Shown: positions 16,801 through 26,743, counted from the first letter of the stretch. The stretch: 37,772 bases of DNA from Candidatus Cloacimonadota bacterium (GCA_009777575.1 WRLO01000029.1:1-37772), one strand, 5' to 3'. The notes: generated by a model not told the origin, from the sequence alone. Numbers and translations: made by a program.

Positions 16801-18098
16801 CTTAAAACCTCATTATTTTCTATATATATTTTATTAATTAAATTTATTTCTTCAATTTTTAAGTCTTCATTTCGTCTTTTTTTTACTGTAGAAGCTGTTT
16901 CTAAGAATTTATCGATTTGATATAAAGCGAGATTTTTAGCTTCTCCCCAACTAAATGATGGTATAAAATCACTGATCATATCACTTCCATATAGATTGAC
17001 CCCAAAACCTATCATTGCACCTGTATTAATTGAGCAATTAATACCTATTTTGCTATGATCTCCAATAAAAACTCCTATAAATAAACAATCTGTCGATATT
17101 TTCTTTTTTTGCGGGTAAAACCAAACCTTTACAGGTTTATATGTGTTTTTTAGGTCGCTATTGTTTGTATCTGCACCAATATTCACCCATTCTCCAATAA
17201 AACTCTGTCCTAAATAACCATCATGTTGTTTGTTAGAATAGGCTTGAAAAATACAACCTGAAACCTCACCACCTACTTTACAAAATGGTCCTATTGAAGT
17301 GTTTCCATATATCTTAGCTCCAATTTTAATAAGGCTGTTTTTTCCAATATATACAGGACCTATAATAACTGTATTGTGCAAGATAGTTACATTTTCGTCT
17401 ATAATGACTGGTCCCTCAGAAGCATCAAGGAGCACACCATGTTTTATGATAGTGTTTTCACCTATCCAGATGTCATAAGGGTTTAGGGCAATTACACCAG
17501 GGTCAATTTCCATGAAATTGTCTTCTTCATAAAAAATTTGCTGAAAATCATCTTTAATGAGATTACCATTTTCTAAGAGAAATTCCCATGTAAAGTTCCA
17601 AAGAGGAGAAGATGAATTAATTATATCGTTATTTTTTTGGGAATACATCCCTGAAGAATTTGACACTACCTTTTCCAAGCTAACATGTAATCCATTTATA
17701 TTTTCAGTACTACACGAAAAATCTTGATCAAATTTAAGTGAAAAAGCTAAGATGTCATTTTCAAAAACTAATTTCTGACCAAATTTCAGATTGATTATTT
17801 CATTTTTAATCTGCTCATTGACTTTTAGTCTACTATTAATGAATATATATTCACCTTTTGGAAAATTATTTATCTCCCAATCATCATGCCTTTTTTTATA
17901 TAATTCAGATAAATCTTCTCTGATAACTATTTTTTTAGGTTCAAAATCGAAATATATACCTAATCTTTGTCTTAATTTGAGGACACCTGCTCTTATGTCG
18001 CCTGTAAACCTTGTAAAAGTGAAGGGAAGGAAATTATTCCAGCAGTTATCTTCGAATATTATATAGTTTTTATGGTAAATAATTTCTGATTTCATCAT
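16797..18098 (-). CDS. GlmU-like putative sugar nucleotidyltransferase
   Basis: 433 residues. The N-terminal half opens with FEDNCWNNFLPFTFTRFTGDIRAG, typical of the GlmU-like family found in Bacteroidetes and relatives (NTP_transf_4 type), which lacks the classical GxGxR loop of GlmU. The C-terminal half is a left-handed beta-helix with hexapeptide turns (VTILHNTVIIGPVYIGKNS, IGPFCKVGGEV, IGADTNNSD, IGINCSIN). The expected role is acyl or nucleotidyl transfer to a sugar phosphate for cell-wall or LPS precursors; the substrate is not shown. It starts four bases after the glycosyltransferase and overlaps ricT. Confidence 0.85.
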   Translation of the reverse strand: MMKSEIIYHKNYIIFEDNCWNNFLPFTFTRFTGDIRAGVLKLRQRLGIYFDFEPKKIVIREDLSELYKKRHDDWEINNFPKGEYIFINSRLKVNEQIKNEIINLKFGQKLVFENDILAFSLKFDQDFSCSTENINGLHVSLEKVVSNSSGMYSQKNNDIINSSSPLWNFTWEFLLENGNLIKDDFQQIFYEEDNFMEIDPGVIALNPYDIWIGENTIIKHGVLLDASEGPVIIDENVTILHNTVIIGPVYIGKNSLIKIGAKIYGNTSIGPFCKVGGEVSGCIFQAYSNKQHDGYLGQSFIGEWVNIGADTNNSDLKNTYKPVKVWFYPQKKKISTDCLFIGVFIGDHSKIGINCSINTGAMIGFGVNLYGSDMISDFIPSFSWGEAKNLALYQIDKFLETASTVKKRRNEDLKIEEINLINKIYIENNEVLR

Positions 18099-18102
18099 TT
18101 AT

Positions 18103-19329
18103 TTATCTCCTATCTTTCCATTTAAAGAACGAAAAAATTCCAAGCACTGAAACTGTCAAGATATAAAATGGACAGATAATATACCAAAATGCCAATACAG
18201 ATATTGAAAGCGGTAGAGGGCAATTATCCTCATTTGCATGAGGTGGTTGGGTGTGATATGTAGTTTTCTCAATATAATTTATAAATCGAGTATCCATAAA
18301 AACCTTGAATAAATAAAGAAAAAATACAAAAAAAGGCATTAATCCCATGCAAAAGAAACAAGATAAAAGATAAATGAAAAATTTGATATTCATATTATAC
18401 ATAGCTTTTAAGTTTGAAGCCCATCTTGCTCTTTGGTTTATCAACGCTTTCCAGCTTACGATAGGATTTGTTTCTGTAAATGCATCTCTAAAAGCAGCAA
18501 ATTTAATAATTTTACCATTTTTAACAAATTTCTGCATTAAGAGTAAATCGTCTCCAGAAACATATTGATCTATTTTGTCAAAACCATCTACAGCATAAAA
18601 ACTAGACCTTTTATAAGATAAATTCTGCCCAGAACAAGAAAAAGGATGACCAGCTTGTATAGCACCCTGCGCAGCATACATTAAAATCAAAAAGTCTATA
18701 TGCTCAAATAGGGATACTGTTTTTTGTTTCCTAATGCGAAGGGGGATGTGAGGGGATTGATCATCATAAATGATCTTTGTCTTAGCAAAACCTACTACCA
18801 TCTCTGTTTCAGGATATCTCTCATACATCATTACATGTGATTTTATCCAGTTTCTTGACGGTTCACAATCTGCATCTGTCAATAGTATAATATCACCTTT
18901 TGATAGTTCAATAGCTTGTTTTAAAGCATTTTTTTTAGGAGAACGGACATTTTCTCTATTTTTAACAATAAAGCTTTTTATGAAATCATGTTTTTGGCAA
19001 TATTGTTCCAAAATCATTTCTGTCTCGTCAGTAGATTGGTCATTTGCTACCAATATTTCTACATGAGAAAAGTCGTATTCTTGTTTTAAAAGAGCTTCTA
19101 AAAGATATTTTATGTTTTTCTCTTCGTTTCTTGCACAAACAATGATACTTATTTTGGGTTGTAATGTTCTCTCTTTTTCGCAAGGTTGTGTTGATAATGC
19201 TTTATTTGTAACAATATAATCAAAATATTCTTCAATAAAAAAACTTTTCTTGAATCTATTTTGATAATAAAGATATATCCCAAGAAATATCGAAAATACT
19301 ACAACTATAAACGAATAACAATAAAACAT
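18103..19329 (-). CDS. Membrane glycosyltransferase, family 2
   Basis: 408 residues. One membrane span at ~1-22, the GT-A domain, then about two spans at ~310-345 and ~375-400. The donor site shows VCARNEEKN, DQSTDET and TDADCEP (DxD-type), followed by SGDDLLL and QRARW (QxxRW), the marks of processive or lipid-linked GT2 enzymes. It probably transfers a sugar to a lipid or polymer at the inner membrane. It is the first gene of the minus-strand operon, and the GlmU-like gene four bases on may supply or sense its donor. No acceptor can be inferred. Confidence 0.9.
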   Translation of the reverse strand: MFYCYSFIVVVFSIFLGIYLYYQNRFKKSFFIEEYFDYIVTNKALSTQPCEKERTLQPKISIIVCARNEEKNIKYLLEALLKQEYDFSHVEILVANDQSTDETEMILEQYCQKHDFIKSFIVKNRENVRSPKKNALKQAIELSKGDIILLTDADCEPSRNWIKSHVMMYERYPETEMVVGFAKTKIIYDDQSPHIPLRIRKQKTVSLFEHIDFLILMYAAQGAIQAGHPFSCSGQNLSYKRSSFYAVDGFDKIDQYVSGDDLLLMQKFVKNGKIIKFAAFRDAFTETNPIVSWKALINQRARWASNLKAMYNMNIKFFIYLLSCFFCMGLMPFFVFFLYLFKVFMDTRFINYIEKTTYHTQPPHANEDNCPLPLSISVLAFWYIICPFYILTVSVLGIFSFFKWKDRR

Positions 19330-19419
19330 CTCTTAATCCATTTTTGTGATTTTTACCACAAAAAATTATGAAAGTATTATGTCAAGACTTTTGTGATATT
19401 TCGTATCTAAAAAATTGTA

Positions 19420-19451
19420 TTGACAAAATTCAAATAATATAAAAATTGTTT
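19420..19451 (+). promoter_or_regulatory. Possible promoter of the radical SAM operon
   Basis: TTGACA at 19420-19425, then TATAAAAATTG ending at 19448 and the start codon at 19476. The 146-base gap between divergent genes must hold promoters for both directions. On the minus strand, TTGACA (19380-19385 inverted) faces the glycosyltransferase gene. The spacings do not fit sigma-70 consensus, hence low confidence. Confidence 0.3.
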
Positions 19452-19475
19452 CAAAAACAATAAAAGTGTAGAAAA

Positions 19476-20465
19476 ATGAATATTGAAAAAAAAATAAATT
19501 CATTATCAAAATACTATAAAGATAAATACGGCTTTAGAGTATTCAAAATATGTTTATCTACAAAGATTGAATGCCCCAAAAGGTCTTTATCAAAGAATAA
19601 CAATGAATATAGCGATGAATGTGTATTTTGTGTAAAAAATACCTTCGTTGACACGAGAAATAGTAACTGTGAAAATTATGAAAAATCCTCCCCACCCGGC
19701 CCTTACCAAGCGGGGCAAAATGAAGAAAATGACATAATATCTCAAATTAACTACATGATAGATAAATTAAAATCAAAAGTCAAAACAGGTGGTTATATAG
19801 CATATTTCCATGATAATACGAGCTTATATGGAGATACAGAATATCTTTATACCCTTTTCAAAGAGGCAGATAGGCATCCTGAAATATTAGAGTTGATTAT
19901 TTCTACCCGTCCTGACTATTTACCAGAAATCTTATTGAAAAAAATATCAGAATTAAATAAACCTATCACCATTGAAATTGGTGTCCAGACAACGAGTGAT
20001 AAATCCTTAAAATATCTAAATAGAGGGCATACACAAGCAGATAATCAGAAAGCAATAGAAATTCTTTTGAAATATTCTTTTAGAATAGGTGTTCATATAA
20101 TATTGGGTATACCGGGTGAGACAGAGGATGATATAGATAAAACTATCCATTGGATAAACTCAAATGAGATGATAAGTGATGTAAAAATACATCATTTAGC
20201 AGTGTTTAAAGGATCAAAATTAGCAAATATGATTGAAAAAAAAGATATTATTGATTTAGATAGTTATATAAGGCTTTTAGCTTATTTTATCAGAAATTTA
20301 CGAAATGACTTGACAATTTCGAGGCTTTTTACATCTAATCTCAATAGACATCAAACTATGTTAAATAACTTTCCGGGTGATAAGAGAATGTGGATAAACA
20401 AGTTTTTAAATGAGTTTGATAAAATCTCTCATACACCCAATGAAATATGGGGTAAAAAATATTAA
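19476..20465 (+). CDS. Radical SAM protein, YhcC (TIGR01212) type
   Basis: 329 residues. KIECPKRS...DECVFC gives the cluster cysteines in the family pattern C-x(n)-C-x2-C, with IEIGVQTTSDKSLKYLNRGH and GVHIILGIPGETEDD typical of YhcC. The reaction is not established for the family; a role in RNA modification has been suggested. A short GC-rich stretch at about 19688-19717 encodes SPPGPYQAGQ, unlike the Lys/Asn-rich surroundings, and sits where relatives have a short loop before the HGTSTYG-like strand (here YFHDNTSLYG). It heads a four-gene plus-strand run. Confidence 0.87.
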   Translation: MNIEKKINSLSKYYKDKYGFRVFKICLSTKIECPKRSLSKNNNEYSDECVFCVKNTFVDTRNSNCENYEKSSPPGPYQAGQNEENDIISQINYMIDKLKSKVKTGGYIAYFHDNTSLYGDTEYLYTLFKEADRHPEILELIISTRPDYLPEILLKKISELNKPITIEIGVQTTSDKSLKYLNRGHTQADNQKAIEILLKYSFRIGVHIILGIPGETEDDIDKTIHWINSNEMISDVKIHHLAVFKGSKLANMIEKKDIIDLDSYIRLLAYFIRNLRNDLTISRLFTSNLNRHQTMLNNFPGDKRMWINKFLNEFDKISHTPNEIWGKKY

Positions 20466-20475
20466 GGTAATAAAT

Positions 20476-23400
20476 ATGAAAAAAATTTTATATAAAATAA
20501 ACAATTTCAAAATTAAGCAAAATTTTGTTGAAATTTCAACCTATTTTGTATACATATTTGTAGTTTTACTATTGTTGATGCAGATTTACAGCGTTTTTGA
20601 CCTGCTTTATCCAAACAATATTGTTGAAAATTATTGGATATCTCAAATTCTTAAATTTTCATGGATAGCTTTTGCTATTTGGTTGGGGCTACTTTATGAA
20701 AAAAGACTAATCAACTCATTACAAGCAGCAAAGTCTATAGATAAAATTTGTGATTTAAAAGACGATGTTGTTACAAACTCTTATGAAATGATCACCAATA
20801 CCCCAGAGGGAAATAAATTAGTTATCGCAACCTATTTGCAAGAAAAAGAGGATTTTATAGACAATTTGACACCTCAGCTTGATAAGGCTCTATTCAAAAA
20901 ATCACTGACTTTTTTAGTCTTAATGATTTCTACAATAATATTACAATACTTTATTGCTGGTAGTTCAGTCAGAGAATCGTATCATAGTTTTTATAGGCAG
21001 AAAAGACCTCTTGAGGTTTTCCGACAAGCTATAGAAGTGAGTCCGGGTGATATCAATATTTCTAGCGGTTCGAGTGTAACTATTCGCATACTAAATCATT
21101 TTGAGCAAGCAGATTACCTTATTTTTTATAGATTTGAGGATACATGGCGTTCTGAACCGCTAAACGATGGAAACAGGCAATTTAATAATATTGATAGGAG
21201 TTTTGAATATTTTATTCAAAATCAATGGGCAGGTTCTGATACTTTTTTTGTTCGCGTTCTTGACGACCCCAATGTTAAGAGAATCTCCTTAAAATATACA
21301 TATCCGGACTATTTAAACAGAAGAACTGAATACATTGAAAATAGTGATGGCCTCATCACTATTCCTCAGTTTACAGAGGTAGAAATGGTGATAGAGACAC
21401 CAGAGACCGTAGCTGAAGCCAATATTGTTTTTTCGGATAGAAGCTTCCTAACTATGGAAAATTATGGGCGTGATACATGGCTTGTAAATTTTACTCCTGA
21501 AGAAAGTATGAATTATCATTTTTCATTGATTGATGAGTTAGGCACACGAAATCAAATTGTCAATAGATCGATCACTATAATAAGGGATTTACCGCCATTG
21601 ATTGAGATAGTATATCCAGCTCGAGATACAATTATGACACAAAATAATCTTTTTGAAATTCGTTTGGTTGCTTCTGATGATTATGGATTAAGAAATCTTA
21701 GAATTTTTCATCAAATAAATCAAAACCCTGTTCAAGATACACTTGTCATCAGACAAAGTAATCAAAATTTTATCACATTGTCACATATTTTTGATTTTCG
21801 ACAAAGCCCTCTCTTTCCAGGGGATGAAGTTATTTATTGGGCTGAAGTCTTTGATAATAGTCCTTTAAATCAAAAAGCTGAGACAAGAAGATTTAAACTG
21901 AGATTTCCATCAATTGAAGATATTTTTAGAGAGATTGAAAGAGAAGAAGAAGAGCGTAGTAACATGCTAACGCAGGCTTTACAAGATATTCAAGAAATGC
22001 AAAGAGATTTTGACTTGCAAAGAAGAGAAATGCTGCGACGAGACGATATGAATTGGGAAGACCAGAGAGCTTTAGAACGATTTATCAATGACCAACAAAC
22101 TCTCAATGAGATGGTTGAAAATGTAGCTGAAAATTATGATCGGATGATAGACAATCTCCAACAAAATGAAGCTGTTTCGCAAGATATCCTTGATAAAATG
22201 CAAAGAATACAAGAAATCATGGAAACTATAACCACTGACGACCTGCGAAGAGCTATGGAAGAGCTTTCGCAATCTATGGAAAACATGAATCCAGACGAGA
22301 TACGCACTGCAATGGAAAATTTTCAATTTAATATGCAGGACTTTGCTGAAAAATTGGAACAAACTTTAAGGCTTCTTGAAGATATAAAAAATGAACAAAA
22401 CCTTGAAAGAAGCCTTGAAATTGCTCGTGAAATGGCTGATATGCAAGAAAATCTTCTAAGCCGAACAGAAGAATCCTCTGATACTAGCTCACTTGCTGAA
22501 GAACAAAAAAGAATAGAAGAAAAGCTCGCAGCCTTACAAGAGCAAATGCAGAAAACAATTGATGATATGCAAAATTCAAGAAACAACGATTTTATGCAAA
22601 ACATGCAGGATTTAATGCAAGATATGCAAGAAAGTCAGCTTTCTGAAAGCCTTTCAGAAGCTACAGATTCCCTTCAGCAAAATCAAAAAGAAAATGCTAT
22701 GTCTGCACAACAACAATCACTTTCACAAATGAGAAGAATGACTGCACGAATGGAACAAATGCAATCTGATATGTCAGGAGCAGGTGCGCAAGCCATGCTC
22801 GAAGCTCTCGAAATGACTATTTTTAGAATGCTCATGATTTCCAAAGAGCATATCGATAAAGTAAATAGGATAGGAAATGACCCTATTCCTTTTATGACTG
22901 GTTTTGTAAATGATTTTGAGAGTGTGCAACTCGCTATTAATCAACTCTATTTAGCACCCCAAATATTATTATTTTTAGGACAAAAATTCTTCACTGATTT
23001 AAACGATATGATAAATGCTTATAGAACTTTTTTTCAAGAAGTTCAAAATTCGAGACTCACTACTCATAGAAGGCATACTTCAGCAATCCAAGCTGGTATT
23101 AACCTTACTATTCATAATTTAATGCAAGCTCTTGATAATATGCAACAAAGCGGTGGAAGTGGCGGTGGTGGTGGTATGGAAAGCCTCATGCAATCCCTTC
23201 AGCAAATGTCTTCTCAACAAATGATGATGAATACTCTTACTCATAGCATTTTTGAACAAATGACTTCTAGTGGGAATAGAGCTTCAAATCAAATGAGACA
23301 ACAACTACAAGATGTCGCTGCTGAAGAAGAAAGGCTTGCTAACAACCTTAGGAGAATGATGCACACAAATCCAGAAGCTCAAAGGCATTCAAATGCACTC

Positions 23401-23712
23401 AACGAGATTGTTAGAGAGCTTGAAGAGGTTTCTCAAAGAATCAGGCAAAATAGGATAGATAGTCAATTAGTGGAACAACAAAATAGAATAATGTCAAGAT
23501 TGCTTGAAGTCCAAAGATCAATTAATAGTAGAGATCGCTCAAACCAAAGAAGAGGTGAAACGGCAGATGATAATATTTGGGATTTACCATCTGATATTGA
23601 TTTGAATCTCGGAAACTTAACAGAAAGAAGACTATTGGAGGATGAATTACAAAGGCTTCCAGTTGAATATAGACAGATGATATTGGAATATTTAAGGAGG
23701 ATAAATCAATAA
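20476..23712 (+). CDS. Large DUF4175-like membrane protein with coiled-coil tail
   Basis: 1078 residues from ATG 20476, which has AAGG upstream; an ATG at 20410 would overlap the previous gene by 56 bases. Three membrane spans (22-42, 58-74, 143-162) precede a beta-rich, presumably periplasmic part (~185-480) with immunoglobulin-like repeats such as LKYTYPDYLNRRTEYIE and IEIVYPARDT. The remaining ~590 residues are Gln/Met/Glu-rich coiled coils (MQDLMQDMQES), broken by GGSGGGGG near residue 894. The layout matches DUF4175-type proteins of Bacteroidetes and relatives, whose function is unknown. It is followed after one base by the permease gene, which suggests a joint envelope role. Confidence 0.75.
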   Translation: MKKILYKINNFKIKQNFVEISTYFVYIFVVLLLLMQIYSVFDLLYPNNIVENYWISQILKFSWIAFAIWLGLLYEKRLINSLQAAKSIDKICDLKDDVVTNSYEMITNTPEGNKLVIATYLQEKEDFIDNLTPQLDKALFKKSLTFLVLMISTIILQYFIAGSSVRESYHSFYRQKRPLEVFRQAIEVSPGDINISSGSSVTIRILNHFEQADYLIFYRFEDTWRSEPLNDGNRQFNNIDRSFEYFIQNQWAGSDTFFVRVLDDPNVKRISLKYTYPDYLNRRTEYIENSDGLITIPQFTEVEMVIETPETVAEANIVFSDRSFLTMENYGRDTWLVNFTPEESMNYHFSLIDELGTRNQIVNRSITIIRDLPPLIEIVYPARDTIMTQNNLFEIRLVASDDYGLRNLRIFHQINQNPVQDTLVIRQSNQNFITLSHIFDFRQSPLFPGDEVIYWAEVFDNSPLNQKAETRRFKLRFPSIEDIFREIEREEEERSNMLTQALQDIQEMQRDFDLQRREMLRRDDMNWEDQRALERFINDQQTLNEMVENVAENYDRMIDNLQQNEAVSQDILDKMQRIQEIMETITTDDLRRAMEELSQSMENMNPDEIRTAMENFQFNMQDFAEKLEQTLRLLEDIKNEQNLERSLEIAREMADMQENLLSRTEESSDTSSLAEEQKRIEEKLAALQEQMQKTIDDMQNSRNNDFMQNMQDLMQDMQESQLSESLSEATDSLQQNQKENAMSAQQQSLSQMRRMTARMEQMQSDMSGAGAQAMLEALEMTIFRMLMISKEHIDKVNRIGNDPIPFMTGFVNDFESVQLAINQLYLAPQILLFLGQKFFTDLNDMINAYRTFFQEVQNSRLTTHRRHTSAIQAGINLTIHNLMQALDNMQQSGGSGGGGGMESLMQSLQQMSSQQMMMNTLTHSIFEQMTSSGNRASNQMRQQLQDVAAEEERLANNLRRMMHTNPEAQRHSNALNEIVRELEEVSQRIRQNRIDSQLVEQQNRIMSRLLEVQRSINSRDRSNQRRGETADDNIWDLPSDIDLNLGNLTERRLLEDELQRLPVEYRQMILEYLRRINQ

Positions 23713-23713
23713 G

Positions 23714-24754
23714 TTGTTTGATGTTTTTCCAGAGTATTTTAGAGAATACTTAAAACTACAAATCACATTAACAATGAGGAAAATCTATGAATTTTCACAA
23801 CCTTTAAATAGCTATTTTTTTATTTTTATTCTAATTAGCCTTTTCATCTTTTTTTCAATTTTTTTATTTAATAAAACAGATAATGCTTTATATCCCTATA
23901 TCTTTATATCATTGTGTTTTACTTCCCAATTGAACGAAAAAAATCGAAATGATTTTATAAGAATCATTTTTGGAAAAAGTAATTATTTAAAAGTCAGGAT
24001 GGCGGAAAATTTGATATTTGCTGCTCCATTTATTTTATTTATGCTTTTTAGACTTGTTATTTTGGGGATATTTTATGGAAATGAAATAGAACTAACAAAA
24101 TATTTAAGAGATTTTTTAGCGATTGTTGTGTTGATTGTTTTGAGTATATTATTATCTTTTTTTAATAATAAATCATCTAAAACTCTTAATAAACCAATCC
24201 CAACTCCTTTTTATAAAAAACCTTTTGAGTTTATTATTGGTTTTAGGAATACTTTTTTCTTATTTATACTCTCATATTTTTTAACAATAATGGCAATAAA
24301 GGTTGGAAATTTCAATCTTGGAGTTTTTTCATTACTCTCTATTTTTTTGATTGTTCCAAGTTATTATATTTATTTAGAAAGCGAGTATTTTGTATTGTTA
24401 CATAGCTTAACACCTAAAAAATTTCTCATTGAAAAAATGAATACAGCTTTTTTATTTACAGCTTATTTATTTTTACCTATACTTATTTCATTGATTATTT
24501 TTATCATAAATAATAGCTTTTCTATAGATGATATCAATGTCTTTCAATTTCTAAAAATATTATTAGCTTTTATATTGGTAGGATATTCAATATTAACTAT
24601 GTTTATTTTAGCTAAATACTCAAATTTTCCTCATGAAATTGGGTTAAAGGAAGTGATGATATTGTTTATAGGTGTTATATTCCCTCCAGCTATTTTAGTG
24701 ATAATTCCTTATTTTTATAGACGCTCTACATATAGACTTGGAGGTTATTTATGA
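23714..24754 (+). CDS. Polytopic membrane protein, probable ABC permease
   Basis: 346 residues with about eight hydrophobic spans (for example ~33-52, 97-120, 130-150, 178-195, 200-218, 245-268, 275-295, 308-330). No sequence motif is diagnostic, but it overlaps the ABC ATPase start by four bases (ATGA), so it is most likely the membrane half of an ABC-2-like exporter. The start used is TTG at 23714, 13 bases after AGGAGG; an ATG at 23774 is a fallback that would remove 20 residues. The protein is very Phe/Ile/Leu-rich. Confidence 0.7.
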   Translation: MFDVFPEYFREYLKLQITLTMRKIYEFSQPLNSYFFIFILISLFIFFSIFLFNKTDNALYPYIFISLCFTSQLNEKNRNDFIRIIFGKSNYLKVRMAENLIFAAPFILFMLFRLVILGIFYGNEIELTKYLRDFLAIVVLIVLSILLSFFNNKSSKTLNKPIPTPFYKKPFEFIIGFRNTFFLFILSYFLTIMAIKVGNFNLGVFSLLSIFLIVPSYYIYLESEYFVLLHSLTPKKFLIEKMNTAFLFTAYLFLPILISLIIFIINNSFSIDDINVFQFLKILLAFILVGYSILTMFILAKYSNFPHEIGLKEVMILFIGVIFPPAILVIIPYFYRRSTYRLGGYL

Positions 24755-25506
24755 ATATAAAGATAACAAATTTGTCAAAAAATTTTGGTTTTAATAAAGT
24801 TTTAAAAAATATTAATCTCAGGTTTGAAAAAGGAAAAATTTATGGTGTCATTGGCGATAACGGGTCTGGGAAAACGACTTTATTCAGATGCATAGCGGGA
24901 TTAGAAAAATATGAAGGGAAAATAATCTCTGATATTGATTCTATTTTTCATGGCGAAAGCCTGTCTGGTGGCAATCCAGAAAATTTGATTAATCTCAACA
25001 ACATGGAGACAGCTTTGAAAGACTATATGGGTTTGCTATTTACTGAACCTTATTTTTTTCCGAAAATCACAGGCAGAGAACACATTAGATTTCTTTGTAA
25101 TGCTCGAAAAATTGATATTGGCAATATCGATGATAAGAACATTTTTGATTTACCTTTGGACGATTTTGTTTGGACTTATTCATCAGGTATGAAAAAAAAA
25201 TTAGCATTACTCGCATTACTACTCCAAAACAACCAATTTATCCTACTTGATGAGCCTTTCAATGGCCTCGATATTCATAGTTGTTTCATTGTTGTTGAAA
25301 TCATTAAGAATTTAAGATCACTTAACAAAATTGTAGTTATATCATCACATATTTTTTCGACTATGAGTGATTGTTGTGACGAAATATATCTTTTAGAAAA
25401 AGGGGAAATAATTAAAACAGTATCACCGGATGGATATGTGGATTTGGAAAATGAAATGAAAATATTTACTATAGGGAATAAGATTGAGAAATTAGGGTTG
25501 AAATAA
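24751..25506 (+). CDS. ABC transporter ATP-binding protein
   Basis: 251 residues. Walker A GDNGSGKT (35-42), signature YSSGMKKKLALL (~147, a variant of LSGGQ), Walker B FILLDEPFNGLD (~165-176) and the switch His in VISSHIFS. The SSGMKKK variant is common in ABC-2 type exporters. It energises transport, presumably through the membrane protein just upstream. A possible insert, HGESLSGGNPENL, stands at ~70-82 before the Q-loop. It is the last gene of the run. Confidence 0.92.
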   Translation: MNIKITNLSKNFGFNKVLKNINLRFEKGKIYGVIGDNGSGKTTLFRCIAGLEKYEGKIISDIDSIFHGESLSGGNPENLINLNNMETALKDYMGLLFTEPYFFPKITGREHIRFLCNARKIDIGNIDDKNIFDLPLDDFVWTYSSGMKKKLALLALLLQNNQFILLDEPFNGLDIHSCFIVVEIIKNLRSLNKIVVISSHIFSTMSDCCDEIYLLEKGEIIKTVSPDGYVDLENEMKIFTIGNKIEKLGLK

Positions 25507-25805
25507 AAACTGCGTAAAAAATTAAATTCTCCATTACCTCAAAAACACCATTCGCTATTCACCGATCACCTTACGAAAAAGTAAACCCAGCTACCCATCT
25601 TGTGACCATCTTCATCGCGTCCATATCGGATTGAAGAGTGAGAATCGCTTTCCACAAAACCCTCAAATAACATATGCACTTTTTATTGACATATTGTAAA
25701 CACCAATATTATCCCTTTTTATATTCAAATGTTATGCATATTCTTTATTAATTCTTTATTATCTTTATCACACACTATTAGACATAAGTGGGTTAAGACT
25801 TTAGT
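25507..25805. other. Intergenic region with one short minus-strand ORF
   Basis: Nothing here is a convincing gene. On the minus strand 25673-25566 encodes 35 residues ending SIRYGRDEDGHKMGSWVYFF, a composition like the end of a real protein and locally more GC-rich than its surroundings, but with no ribosome site. It may be a gene remnant. The rest (25674-25805) is AT-rich with no clear structure; the 3' end of a lipoprotein gene follows. Confidence 0.35.
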
Positions 25806-26582
25806 TTACAGATTCACCCACAAAGCAGGACGAACTCCAAAAGAATACCAGTTCACATATTCGCTTATTAACAATATATCTCCATTATAGTCCACTACGG
25901 TAGCACCATCACCACTGTCACCTGACGAGCGTAACCACCACCAAGAAAATTGTCCTTGAGAATCGCGAACTACCCTGTCTCTTTCGGATATAAAATATTG
26001 TTTTACCTCCTCTTCACTTAATAGAAACACCTTATCACCAGTAATATGCTCTGTAATCCTTCTTTTTTCTGCATTGGTAAAGATATCAAAAAATTCCTCA
26101 TTTAAAAATTTACGAATCTCACTATTATCCCATATATTATTTCTTTCATCGAATCTTTTTTCGCCTATTGTTCTTGGGGTTATGAGCAATGTTCTATTTT
26201 TTTGCCTTTCAAGAACAATCCATTCTATACCACCTAAAGATACAATTTCTCTATAGGGGTTTAATGCTATTGATACTGTATGTTGCAGCCTTGCTTTTTT
26301 AATAGTCAAAGCTGGATATGTGTATTCTGGGTAATCTTCTCCAGTCGTGCGGACGCTAACTGTGTATGTTCCATGAGAGATATCAGTGAAAGTGATTGTA
26401 TTCGTATTTGTGCTTCTCGTATAGATATTGGCAGGATTCCCATTATGATTTTCGAGAACGACAGTCGCTTCACTAAAAGGAAAAGCAAAATCTCCTTGTA
26501 TCTCAAAAGTCACCTGTGATGTTTTGTTACAAGCAGGGAGAGATAGTGTCAAAAGGACTAATATAGTAACCGTTATCTTCAT
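25806..26582 (-). CDS. DUF6273 lipoprotein, copy A (altered start)
   Basis: 258 residues. A lipoprotein signal ends LPAC with Cys18, so the product is lipid-anchored. A carboxypeptidase-regulatory-like beta domain (TVVLENHNGNPANIYTRS) leads to a DUF6273 domain: WIVLERQKNRTLLITPRTIGE, IWDNSEIRKFLNEEFF, DKVFLLSEEEVKQYF, WWLRSSG and FGVRPALWVNL. The fold is often fused to surface proteins; function unknown. Compared with copy B, the ribosome site has changed (AAGGTGAG for AAGGAGAG), the original ATG reads TTG and is followed four codons later by TAA. Translation would have to use an inner ATG with no good ribosome site. It may be weakly expressed or on its way to a pseudogene. Confidence 0.82.
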   Translation of the reverse strand: MKITVTILVLLTLSLPACNKTSQVTFEIQGDFAFPFSEATVVLENHNGNPANIYTRSTNTNTITFTDISHGTYTVSVRTTGEDYPEYTYPALTIKKARLQHTVSIALNPYREIVSLGGIEWIVLERQKNRTLLITPRTIGEKRFDERNNIWDNSEIRKFLNEEFFDIFTNAEKRRITEHITGDKVFLLSEEEVKQYFISERDRVVRDSQGQFSWWWLRSSGDSGDGATVVDYNGDILLISEYVNWYSFGVRPALWVNL

Positions 26583-26743
26583 TCTATCAATTATTTGAGT
26601 TGCAAATTAACTCACCTTGTTGTTTCTTTTTATCCTATAGTTTCATGTAAACAATTTCGCTTTTTCTTTACATGTTTTTTCTATATGTAAAATTTCTTTA
26701 CATATTTTTATTATTGCTGATATTCATAATAAATCAAATTGTC

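Noticed and set aside
19380..19448. Sigma-70 promoters with 17-base spacing
   Set aside because: TTGACA is present on both strands but no -10 box stands at the right distance.
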